Shown in pieces: positions 8,439 to 14,588 of a DNA stretch of 18,577 nt. This DNA comes from an uncultured Bacteroidales bacterium. Lineage in GTDB: Bacteria > Bacteroidota > Bacteroidia > Bacteroidales > P3. Every line of letters begins with the position of its first letter. The stretch's first letter is position 1. The DNA is taken from contig CALEPD010000060.1 of NCBI GenBank assembly GCA_937910265.1, positions 1-18,577 of the forward strand. Direction: 5' to 3'. The notes beneath the pieces were generated by a model that was given only the letters and a program-made list of their open reading frames with translations, had not been told where the DNA came from and did no database searches. The position numbers and the translations under genes were made by a program.

Positions 8439-9263
8439 TTAATTGTTTATGTTGCTTCCAATTATAGAATCGTATAGTTTGTTGATCTGTTCGTAAAACA
8501 GGGTTTTGTCTTCAGTGTAGTCGAGTACGTTCTTTTTGGTTTCTTTGGCAAATGCAACCAATTCTGGATTTACGCTGGGCGATGCAATCACAATTCCGTT
8601 GGCATAGGTGATTGCGGCTTTCATCAAAGTCATGTAATCCATGTTCTGGTATAGGCGCAGGTCTTTGGCAGTAGCGCCATCGGCTTTGAGTTTGCGTTCC
8701 ATCGAGGCTCCGAAGTCCCCTTCGAAGGCATCGTCGCTCAGTGTTAGTACGGTCTTGGTTCCTTTGAAAAATGCATTCTCCTTGTTAATCCTTCTCAGGT
8801 AAAATGGAATCATGCAACTGAACCATCCTGTGAAATGGATTAAATGTGGTTGCCACGACAATTTGCGGACGGCCTCCAATGTGCCACGTCCGAAAAACAA
8901 TACTCGTTCATCATTGTTCGGTAAGAAATTCCCCGACTCATCGAAACAGTCGCCGCATTTTGTGAAATACTCTTCATTGTCGATGAAGTATATTTGCATT
9001 CTTGCTGCCGGAATCGACCCAACTTTGATAATCAGTTGATGGTCGCAGTTGTTTACGATAAGGTTCATTCCGGATAGGCGGATAACCTCATGAAGTTGGT
9101 TCTTTCTTTCGTTAATAGATTTGAAACGAGGCATGAAAACGCGTATTTCCCTGCCATGTTCCTGCATGTATGCAGGAAGGTGTCTCCCAAAATGTGCATT
9201 TGGTGTTTCAGGAGTAAATGGAGTAATCTCCTGATTGACAAAAAGTATTCTTCCTTTCCCCAT
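8439..9263 (-). CDS. Half-length glycogen/starch synthase-like protein (GT5 N-terminal domain only)
   Basis: The 274-residue product resembles the N-terminal Rossmann domain of GlgA, with RILFVNQEITPF at the start and REIRVFMPRF after it. It lacks the second, nucleotide-sugar-binding GT-B domain: full GlgA is about 480 residues. The ADP-glucose motif KTGGL of GlgA is also gone; the aligned stretch reads PETPNAH (residues 18-24). A true glycogen synthase activity is therefore doubtful. Proteins of this length and sequence are known in Bacteroides beside DUF4270 and panC and are labelled glycogen synthase, so it is a lineage protein rather than a fresh truncation. Here panC is not present. No signal peptide, so cytosolic. 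The ATG at 9263 is the only sensible start, 27 bases after a -7 box. Confidence 0.82.
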   Translation of the reverse strand: MGKGRILFVNQEITPFTPETPNAHFGRHLPAYMQEHGREIRVFMPRFKSINERKNQLHEVIRLSGMNLIVNNCDHQLIIKVGSIPAARMQIYFIDNEEYFTKCGDCFDESGNFLPNNDERVLFFGRGTLEAVRKLSWQPHLIHFTGWFSCMIPFYLRRINKENAFFKGTKTVLTLSDDAFEGDFGASMERKLKADGATAKDLRLYQNMDYMTLMKAAITYANGIVIASPSVNPELVAFAKETKKNVLDYTEDKTLFYEQINKLYDSIIGSNINN

Positions 9264-9389
9264 GTTTTTTTAAACATAAAAGTCCATTGCAAATATACGA
9301 TTTTTTTTGGATTATATTTAGAGTATATCTTTGTTTTAATGTTTGCGTTGGCACTTGACGGTCACTTTGCGGTGCATTTGGTGTTTCAG
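9194..9389. repeat. Exact 18-base direct repeat, coding copy and intergenic copy
   Basis: GTGCATTTGGTGTTTCAG occurs at 9194-9211 (inside the glgA-like gene, over its ETPNAH codons) and again at 9372-9389 in the gap upstream. A third partial copy sharing CGGTGTTTCG lies at 9422-9431. Flanking bases differ, so it is a short repeat and not a duplicated gene end. Confidence 0.6.
9290..9297 (-). promoter_or_regulatory. -7 box for the glgA-like/DUF4270/MORN unit
   Basis: On the minus strand 9297-9290 reads TATATTTG, a full match to TAnnTTTG. No good TTTG element sits 19-20 bases upstream, so the promoter is only partly supported. Transcription would start about 20 bases before the ATG at 9263. Confidence 0.5.
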
Positions 9390-9505
9390 CCACCTTTTTT
9401 ACCCAAACTCTGAGTGTCCATCGGTGTTTCGCGTTGTTGAAAAGTTAAAGGTTGCCCATATAATCCGAAATCTCTTTTTTATTTTTTTTGTATGAAAAAA
9501 GTTTT

Positions 9506-9513
9506 TATATTTG
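9506..9513 (+). promoter_or_regulatory. -7 box for recX-DUF3078
   Basis: TATATTTG matches the Bacteroidetes -7 element exactly. The upstream T-run contains a TTTG at 9487-9490, but at 15 bases rather than 19-20. Transcription would start about 9517-9520, only a few bases before the chosen recX ATG at 9523, and this excludes the longer frame that begins at 9511. Confidence 0.55.
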
Positions 9514-9522
9514 CAACCGATT

Positions 9523-10020
9523 ATGGATGTCAGTTACCAAGAAGAGTATTTTCTATTTCTTTCTAAGTCTGAACGTTATTGTGTTTCTTGCGAGCGTAGT
9601 GTTTCTATGGTTCGTGCGAAACTTTTTGAGTGGGGAGCTGATGATATTATGGTTAGCCGAATCCTTGAAAATCTCATGGAAAGAGGGTTCGTCAATGACA
9701 GGCGGTTTGCCGAAGCCTTTTGTCAAAGCAAGGTCCGGTATCAGCGTTGGGGAAAGCACAAAATAGTAAATGCCCTTTTGCAAAAAGGTGTTTCTTTCGA
9801 CATAGTCACTCAAGTTATAGGTGAGGTTGATTGTGAAAGCTATGAGTCTGCAATATTGTCGTTGGCAAAACGCAAGTGGGATTCGTTGTCGGTCAGCGAT
9901 GAACGTAAACGGAGGGAGAAGGTTGTGGCATACCTTGTGTCTCGGGGGTACAGCCTTTCGGAATCGTTTGAGGCACTGGATGAAATAAAAGCATTGAAAC
10001 AAGAAAGCATTAAACAATAA
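9523..10020 (+). CDS. recX: Regulatory protein RecX
   Basis: RecX binds RecA filaments and limits or modulates recombination in the cytosol. The 165-residue product is all-helical in character and built of three-helix repeats. The hallmark is near residues 53-87: MERGFVNDRRFAEAF, then RWGKHKIVNALLQKGV, matching the family pattern GF-x-DxRFA and RxGxxxIxxxLxxKG. A second, weaker repeat (REKVVAYLVSRGYSLSE) lies near the C-terminus. The ATG at 9523 is chosen because the -7 box at 9506-9513 overlaps the longer reading frame. recA is not adjacent, which is usual in Bacteroidetes. The DUF3078 gene follows after 20 bases, so they are probably co-transcribed, though they have no obvious shared role. 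Confidence 0.88.
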   Translation: MDVSYQEEYFLFLSKSERYCVSCERSVSMVRAKLFEWGADDIMVSRILENLMERGFVNDRRFAEAFCQSKVRYQRWGKHKIVNALLQKGVSFDIVTQVIGEVDCESYESAILSLAKRKWDSLSVSDERKRREKVVAYLVSRGYSLSESFEALDEIKALKQESIKQ

Positions 10021-10040
10021 TAGTTATTTTAAAATCAATT

Positions 10041-11117
10041 ATGAAAGGTAATATACTGTTAATTATGGGATTGTTGGTATCGATGAGCTCTGCGTCAGCC
10101 TTTGGGTTCTCTTTGTCCGACTCTATCAAAGCGCCTGCGGGCAAATGGACAATCTCGTCCACCCCTGCGTTGAAACTAGACGAAAAATTCTATAACAACT
10201 GGTCGTCAGCAGGTAATTCGCTCATTCAGCTTACAACAACCTTCTTTGGCAACTACAAATACACTCATGAAAAATTCATTTGGGATAATGTTGTCGATTT
10301 GGCCTATGGATACAACTGGCAAGACTTGGATTGCGATACAAGTCTGCATGGGTTCAAGTCGTTGGAATCCATGAGAAAGAGTGACGATAAAATTGACCTT
10401 ACCTCAACCTTCTCAATGCGTATGAAGAATGATTGGAACGTCAGTGCATCGGTCAACTTCAAGAGTCAGTTTGGCAACGGTTATACTTATACAGGTGCGG
10501 GGTTGGAACAGGAAGAAACTTTGGTTTCAGGTTTCATGGCACCGGCATACCTTACCACAGCACTCGGTTTTGAGCGCAAAAAAGAACATTGGAATGTCTC
10601 GCTCTCTTTCCTGACAGGTAAAACAACCTTCGTGGTCAACGATTCGCTTATCAAGAACGGACACAATTACGGAGTTTTGCAAGAAGAGGCCGATATGGCA
10701 AATGGCATCTACAACCATGTATATTTCGGTTTGGGTTCTTACGTTAAATTTTTCTACAAGAAAGACATTACAAAAAACTTGAACCTTTATACTCGTTTCG
10801 AGTTGTTCTACGATTACCGCAAACCAAAACTTCTTGATTGGGGCACCATCGACCAACAGTTGGCCGACGGCAATATCACCGAGGAACAATTCAATGAGAT
10901 GGACGGAAGGGGTTGGCTTGCAAGACGTACATTTGAAACCGATATGGATTTTGAGGTCGTATTGAATTACCGCTTCAATTCTTTCATGTCAGCCTTTTGC
11001 TCGGTTAACGTGAAATACGATACCGACTTTTCCGGTATGGGACGTTTCGGCCGTTGGCAAGTGTACCAGGGCGCGGGATTGCAGGTTTACTTCAACTGGA
11101 AGCGCCCTCAGTCATAA
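10041..11117 (+). CDS. DUF3078 family outer-membrane protein
   Basis: A 358-residue protein with a clear signal peptide (Lys2, a hydrophobic run, cleavage likely after SASA near residue 20). The mature part is rich in alternating aromatic and polar residues, as in an outer-membrane beta-barrel, and ends in a strand-like GAGLQVYFNWKRPQS. The opening NNWSSAGNSLIQLTT near residues 53-68 is typical of DUF3078, a Bacteroidetes family of predicted beta-barrels with no proven function. Strands repeat through the whole length, and an acidic loop (QQLADGNITEEQFNEMDG) lies near residues 273-290. It is downstream of recX with a 20-base gap and is followed by a terminator. Family call fairly confident; function unknown. 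Confidence 0.82.
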   Translation: MKGNILLIMGLLVSMSSASAFGFSLSDSIKAPAGKWTISSTPALKLDEKFYNNWSSAGNSLIQLTTTFFGNYKYTHEKFIWDNVVDLAYGYNWQDLDCDTSLHGFKSLESMRKSDDKIDLTSTFSMRMKNDWNVSASVNFKSQFGNGYTYTGAGLEQEETLVSGFMAPAYLTTALGFERKKEHWNVSLSFLTGKTTFVVNDSLIKNGHNYGVLQEEADMANGIYNHVYFGLGSYVKFFYKKDITKNLNLYTRFELFYDYRKPKLLDWGTIDQQLADGNITEEQFNEMDGRGWLARRTFETDMDFEVVLNYRFNSFMSAFCSVNVKYDTDFSGMGRFGRWQVYQGAGLQVYFNWKRPQS

Positions 11118-11145
11118 ACAAGGCGCTGAGTGTAATATCCTATAC

Positions 11146-11181
11146 ACACCCATTCTGTCCGTTAGGCAGGGTGGGTGTTTT
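11146..11181 (+). terminator. Terminator after the DUF3078 gene
   Basis: ACACCCATTCTG (11146-11157) pairs with CAGGGTGGGTGT (11167-11178) over 12 positions including two G/U pairs, with a nine-base loop, followed by TTT. It lies 28 bases after the DUF3078 stop. Confidence 0.75.
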
Positions 11182-11371
11182 GTTATAGCATGATTGTGCC
11201 AAGTTTGTACTTTTCTTTTTATAATGCCCCATTCCTTGTTCCGCGAGGAATAGGTGCTGATTGGATACGTTCCACATGGAGGAATTGGCAAGAGGGTGGG
11301 AGGGCGCTTCTAGGGAAAATCAAAGCAATGGTGCCGGAGGCTCTGACGGAATTGCAGACGCGCGCGGTTTG
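11182..11371. other. Unassigned 190-base gap between convergent genes
   Basis: This stretch lies between the DUF3078 terminator and the stop codon of the DUF62 gene. It is visibly richer in G and C than the other intergenic regions and strongly purine-rich on the plus strand from about 11260. It contains a small hairpin, TTCC-GCGA-GGAA (11239-11250), with a GNRA-type loop. A frame open at 11175-11375 encodes 66 residues without recognisable similarity and begins inside the terminator. I see no promoter match. It could be gene remains, a small RNA or plain spacer. Confidence 0.3.
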
Positions 11372-12175
11372 TTAACTAAAGGTAATCTCAAGTTTGCTGT
11401 CAATGGACACATTCATCAACTCTGCAAATGACCCGGATCTGTGGGCAAGCATCAAATTGCCGGTCGATGAAACCAGTAACAAATTGTTGTATCGGGTCTT
11501 CTCGAGGAACGAATTGTAGATTGTGTCGGTCGACCATTCATGAACGGACAATTTGAATTTCCTGTCTTGTTTCTTTTCGAGAAATTCTTCGTAACTAATA
11601 TTCAAATAGGCGTTTCCGTGGTTGTCGATATGTATCACGTATACAAATAGTTTCGATGCTTCTGGAGTGATTGCTCCTTTTTGTTCTCTGACGTTGAGTT
11701 GTGATATCGGGGTTCCGATTTCGGTTAATGATTTTGTTTCGGCCAACTTTTGTGCAGCGGGTATCATGTACGACAATGCATTGAAAGTGTTGGTGTGTGC
11801 ATTGTTTGACCGAGAACTGTTTGCTTCATCGTTTTCGGTAGGCAAGACAACCGCCTCCGAATATTCATTGTTGAACAGCAGGTGAGGCAATCCATTGTCA
11901 ATGCAGATATAGTATTGGTTGCGGTATTTTACGGCAATGTAATCATGGCGGCAATTGTCGTTAACGTCAATAATGTGAATGGTGCCGTCGGGGAAGGGTG
12001 GGCATGCGGGTTTTGCGATAAATGCTCCTTGGGAAATATCGTTAAGGGGAATGTTGTGATTGATATCAACCACAGTGATATTGGGTATGGTCGAGTACAA
12101 TGTGCCTTTCGCCATACCTACAAAGCAGTTAAAACTTCCCCAATCCGTTGTAAGTGTAATGATTTGCCGTTCCAT
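11372..12175 (-). CDS. SAM hydroxide adenosyltransferase family protein (DUF62), divergent
   Basis: DUF62 enzymes hydrolyse S-adenosylmethionine to adenosine and methionine using water; relatives are the fluorinase and chlorinase. The 267-residue product keeps the N-terminal frame: LTTDWG (8-13), FVGMAKG (18-24), VVDINHNI (35-42), FPDGTIHIIDV (61-71) and DNG (93-95). Of the Asp-Arg-His set known from the archaeal enzyme, Asp70 and Arg76 appear present, though VVDPGVG is replaced by IIDVNDN and the spacing is one shorter. The usual TFHGRDxFAP motif reads TFNALSYMIP (130-139), so the catalytic His seems to be Asn132. Activity is therefore uncertain. The ATG at 12175 is chosen because it starts right before the conserved fold and just after a -7 box; 44 extra upstream residues in frame are unlike the family. 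It is divergent from sufC. Confidence 0.85.
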   Translation of the reverse strand: MERQIITLTTDWGSFNCFVGMAKGTLYSTIPNITVVDINHNIPLNDISQGAFIAKPACPPFPDGTIHIIDVNDNCRHDYIAVKYRNQYYICIDNGLPHLLFNNEYSEAVVLPTENDEANSSRSNNAHTNTFNALSYMIPAAQKLAETKSLTEIGTPISQLNVREQKGAITPEASKLFVYVIHIDNHGNAYLNISYEEFLEKKQDRKFKLSVHEWSTDTIYNSFLEKTRYNNLLLVSSTGNLMLAHRSGSFAELMNVSIDSKLEITFS

Positions 12176-12193
12176 GAAGCAAATTTTTTTTTG

Positions 12194-12201
12194 CAAATAT
12201 A
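12194..12201 (-). promoter_or_regulatory. -7 box for the DUF62 gene
   Basis: The minus strand reads TATATTTG, an exact TAnnTTTG match, 18 bases before the ATG at 12175. A partial -33 match (CTTG, 12222-12225 on the minus strand) lies 20 bases upstream. The leader would be roughly a dozen bases. Confidence 0.55.
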
Positions 12202-12296
12202 TATTTTTTTTTCTAATACAACAAGCATCAAAAAAACCTTGTTCGCAATACAACCGAATCAATAATAACAGAATCCCCTCGCAAATATGTGCATTT

Positions 12297-12358
12297 CTTG
12301 TCGACAAGGCTCTTTATGATCTTTGTATGAGATGGCTATTTTAATTGAAATCAATTAA
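12297..12358. promoter_or_regulatory. Two inverted repeats in the DUF62/sufC divergent region
   Basis: The gap 12176-12534 (359 bases) holds no gene. Besides the two divergent promoters it contains CTTGTCGACAAG (12297-12308), a perfect 12-base palindrome, and TTAATTG-AAAT-CAATTAA (12341-12358) with perfect seven-base arms. Both are upstream of the sufC promoter and could be binding sites for a dimeric regulator, but this is inference from symmetry only. Confidence 0.3.
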
Positions 12359-12439
12359 TTATCACATGTGTTGTATGTCAATTCAGTGCTTTTCTGAACA
12401 ATCCGTAAATCGTTTTGAATGCCCATAAGGCAAAAATAT

Positions 12440-12470
12440 TTTGATATATCGTCAATTTCGCGTAAATTTG
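12440..12470 (+). promoter_or_regulatory. Promoter of the sufC-sufD-envelope gene unit
   Basis: TTTG (12440-12443), 19 bases, then TAAATTTG (12463-12470) is a full match to the Bacteroidetes primary promoter. Transcription would start near 12477, giving an AT-rich leader of about 58 bases before sufC. Confidence 0.8.
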
Positions 12471-12534
12471 TATGCAACTGTAACTTGTTGTTAATGTTAT
12501 AGTATTTTAATAATGAATAATTTATAATAAAGAT

Positions 12535-13299
12535 ATGTCGTTACTTTCAATTCGTAATTTACATGCCTCAATTGGCGACAAGGAAATATTAAAAGGTGTC
12601 GATTTGGATGTCAACGCTGGGGAAGTTCATGCCATCATGGGTCCCAACGGAAACGGTAAAAGTACTTTGGCCGGAGTAATAGCAGGCAATCCCAAATACA
12701 CTGTCACCCAGGGCGAAATCATATACAAAGGGAAAAACATTCTCGATCTTCCGGTCGATGTACGTGCCTGTGAGGGAATCTTTCTCGGTTTTCAGTACCC
12801 TGTCGAAATACCTGGTGTAACAATATCCAATTTTATGCGCACTGCCATCAACGAGCAACGCAAATACAGGGGGCTTGACCCGCTTTCTGCCAAGGATTTC
12901 CTCGCGTTGATGGAAGAGAAAAAGAAAGTGGTCGAAATGACCGCTAAATTGGCCAACCGTTCTGTCAACGAAGGCTTCTCCGGAGGCGAAAAGAAGAAGA
13001 ACGAGATCTTCCAGATGGCCATGCTTAATCCGACTTTGTCCATACTCGACGAAACCGACTCGGGGTTGGACATCGATGCACTCCGTATCGTTGCCGGTGG
13101 TGTCAACAAGCTCCGCTCTGCCGAAAACGCAACGGTTGTCATTACCCACTACCAGCGCCTTCTCGATTTTATCGTCCCCGATTTCGTGCATGTGCTTTAC
13201 GAGGGTAGAATCGTAAAAACAGGACCTAAGGAGTTGGCACTCGAACTCGAAGCCAAAGGCTATGAATGGATAGATGCAGAATTGCGTAACAAAGCATAA
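12535..13299 (+). CDS. sufC: Fe-S cluster assembly ATPase SufC
   Basis: SufC is the ABC-type ATPase of the SUF scaffold and works in the cytosol with SufB and SufD to build Fe-S clusters. The 254-residue protein has Walker A GPNGNGKS (residues 36-43), the SufC-specific signature FSGGEKKKNE (148-157), Walker B LSILDETDSGLD (168-179) and the switch His205 in VITHYQR. Length is normal. The T in DETDSGLD is the usual SufC form. It is the first gene after a clear promoter and is followed by sufD after five bases. sufB, commonly upstream of sufC in Bacteroidetes, is absent: the neighbour there is the divergent DUF62 gene. Confidence 0.97.
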   Translation: MSLLSIRNLHASIGDKEILKGVDLDVNAGEVHAIMGPNGNGKSTLAGVIAGNPKYTVTQGEIIYKGKNILDLPVDVRACEGIFLGFQYPVEIPGVTISNFMRTAINEQRKYRGLDPLSAKDFLALMEEKKKVVEMTAKLANRSVNEGFSGGEKKKNEIFQMAMLNPTLSILDETDSGLDIDALRIVAGGVNKLRSAENATVVITHYQRLLDFIVPDFVHVLYEGRIVKTGPKELALELEAKGYEWIDAELRNKA

Positions 13300-13304
13300 T
13301 TGAA

Positions 13305-14588
13305 ATGAACCATAAGATAGTCGATTTTATTGATATTCGCAAAAGTCTGCGCAAAAATGAAGTTTGGCGCGACGTCGACTTTTCCGATATTATAGGCGAG
13401 CAGTTGTCTCTGCCCAACCAAGGCTCGCAGCCTGTCCGCGAGGTTCATTGCAGTATCCCCAATCTGCAGACCTTGCGTTATACCATCGAAAACGGATTTG
13501 TCCACAATATTCCAAATTCTGACAATGGTGGCGTGATTATATGCTCTCTCAACGATGCCCTGTCACGTTATCCCGACAAGGTGGCTCTTGGTTTCGACAA
13601 GTGCTGTACCTCGTCCAATCCGTATCTCGAATACAACAGTAAGCACTACACCGATGGCATATTTGTGTATGTCCCCGACAACACTGTAGTCGAAATGCCT
13701 ATCCAGATAATGTCGCTCACCGATTCCGAAATACCGCTGTTTCTCCAAAACCGTAATTTGGTGTATGTGGGAAAGAATAGCAAGGTTTCTATTATCAATT
13801 GCGACGACTCATGTAACGAAAAGTCAGGTTTCGCAAACAATGTGACAGAAATATACATCGATGCCAACGCCAGTGTTCTGCATTATAAAATGCAAAATCT
13901 GAACGATTTGACAGGTCTGCTCAACCATACCTATGTCTCAATGCGTGAGGGCGCGTCGTTTTCGTCAGTCTTTACCACGCTCAATGGTGGATACATTCGT
14001 AACCATTGTGAGGTTTCCATGTTGGGTGAGCATTGCAATGTTCAGGTAAACGGATTGTATCTCAACGACAAGCATCAGCGTGTCGAGAATTATGTTTACG
14101 TCGACCATGCAAAGCCCAATTGCAAGAGTTCAGAATTGTTCAAAGGCATCCTCGACGATGTCTCGAGAGCGGTGTTCAATGGCCATGTCCTTGTCCGTGA
14201 CAAAGCTGTCAAGACCGAGGCTGTCCAAACAAGCCGTAACATTCTGCTAACCGATAAGGCCTTGGTTAACGCCAGACCGTTCCTCGAAATCTACAACGAC
14301 GATGTGAAGTGCTCTCATGGCAGCACTGTTGGTCAGCTCGATGAGTCGGCCTTGTTCTACATTTGCTCACGCGGCATATCTGAGAGAACTGCACGTACCC
14401 TGATGCTCTATGCGTTTTGTGACGAGGTAATCCAGAAAATCGAGTTGGAGGCACTTCGTGACAGGTTGTGCGATATGGTTAAGAAACGTCTTCATGGAGA
14501 ATTGACGGTTTGTTCCGAGTGTGCGCTCAATTGTAGCTCTCCATGCAATGGTGAAGTCTATTTCCCGATCGATGTCAGCAAGTTGTAA
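13305..14588 (+). CDS. sufD: Fe-S cluster assembly protein SufD with a cysteine-rich tail
   Basis: SufD pairs with SufB and SufC in the SUF scaffold complex and helps bring iron. The 427-residue protein shows the SufBD beta-helix core, including the conserved stretch CSHGSTVGQLDESALFY (336-352); His338 corresponds to the functional His of E. coli SufD. Next come SRGISERTARTLML and a helical end. After residue 395 an extra tail carries Cys403, Cys406, Cys410 and Cys414 (CX2CX3CX3C), not a feature of E. coli SufD. I recall similar Cys-containing ends in Bacteroidetes SufD, but could not verify that. The next gene starts inside its last codons (17-base overlap), so translation may be coupled. 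sufS, often next to sufD, is missing here. Confidence 0.95.
   Translation: MNHKIVDFIDIRKSLRKNEVWRDVDFSDIIGEQLSLPNQGSQPVREVHCSIPNLQTLRYTIENGFVHNIPNSDNGGVIICSLNDALSRYPDKVALGFDKCCTSSNPYLEYNSKHYTDGIFVYVPDNTVVEMPIQIMSLTDSEIPLFLQNRNLVYVGKNSKVSIINCDDSCNEKSGFANNVTEIYIDANASVLHYKMQNLNDLTGLLNHTYVSMREGASFSSVFTTLNGGYIRNHCEVSMLGEHCNVQVNGLYLNDKHQRVENYVYVDHAKPNCKSSELFKGILDDVSRAVFNGHVLVRDKAVKTEAVQTSRNILLTDKALVNARPFLEIYNDDVKCSHGSTVGQLDESALFYICSRGISERTARTLMLYAFCDEVIQKIELEALRDRLCDMVKKRLHGELTVCSECALNCSSPCNGEVYFPIDVSKL

Noticed and set aside
8439..9263. GlgA-like gene as a recent pseudogene or frameshift product
   Set aside because: The frame is clean, its neighbour follows after 13 bases, and proteins of this same length are known in Bacteroides, so it is a stable half-length family.
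9488..9766. 92-codon frame overlapping recX in another phase
   Set aside because: It is a frame shadow of recX, which has the family motifs.
11175..11375. 66-codon plus-strand frame in the gap after the DUF3078 gene
   Set aside because: It begins inside the terminator stem, has no promoter or recognisable similarity, and overlaps the end of the DUF62 gene; kept only as an unassigned gap.
12176..12307. 44-residue N-terminal extension of the DUF62 protein
   Set aside because: The DUF62 fold starts at the ATG at 12175, and a -7 promoter box lies inside the would-be extension.
14521..14571. GTG start for the TPR/PD40 protein, 51 bases upstream of the chosen ATG
   Set aside because: It would place non-hydrophobic residues before an otherwise good signal peptide and deepen the overlap with sufD.
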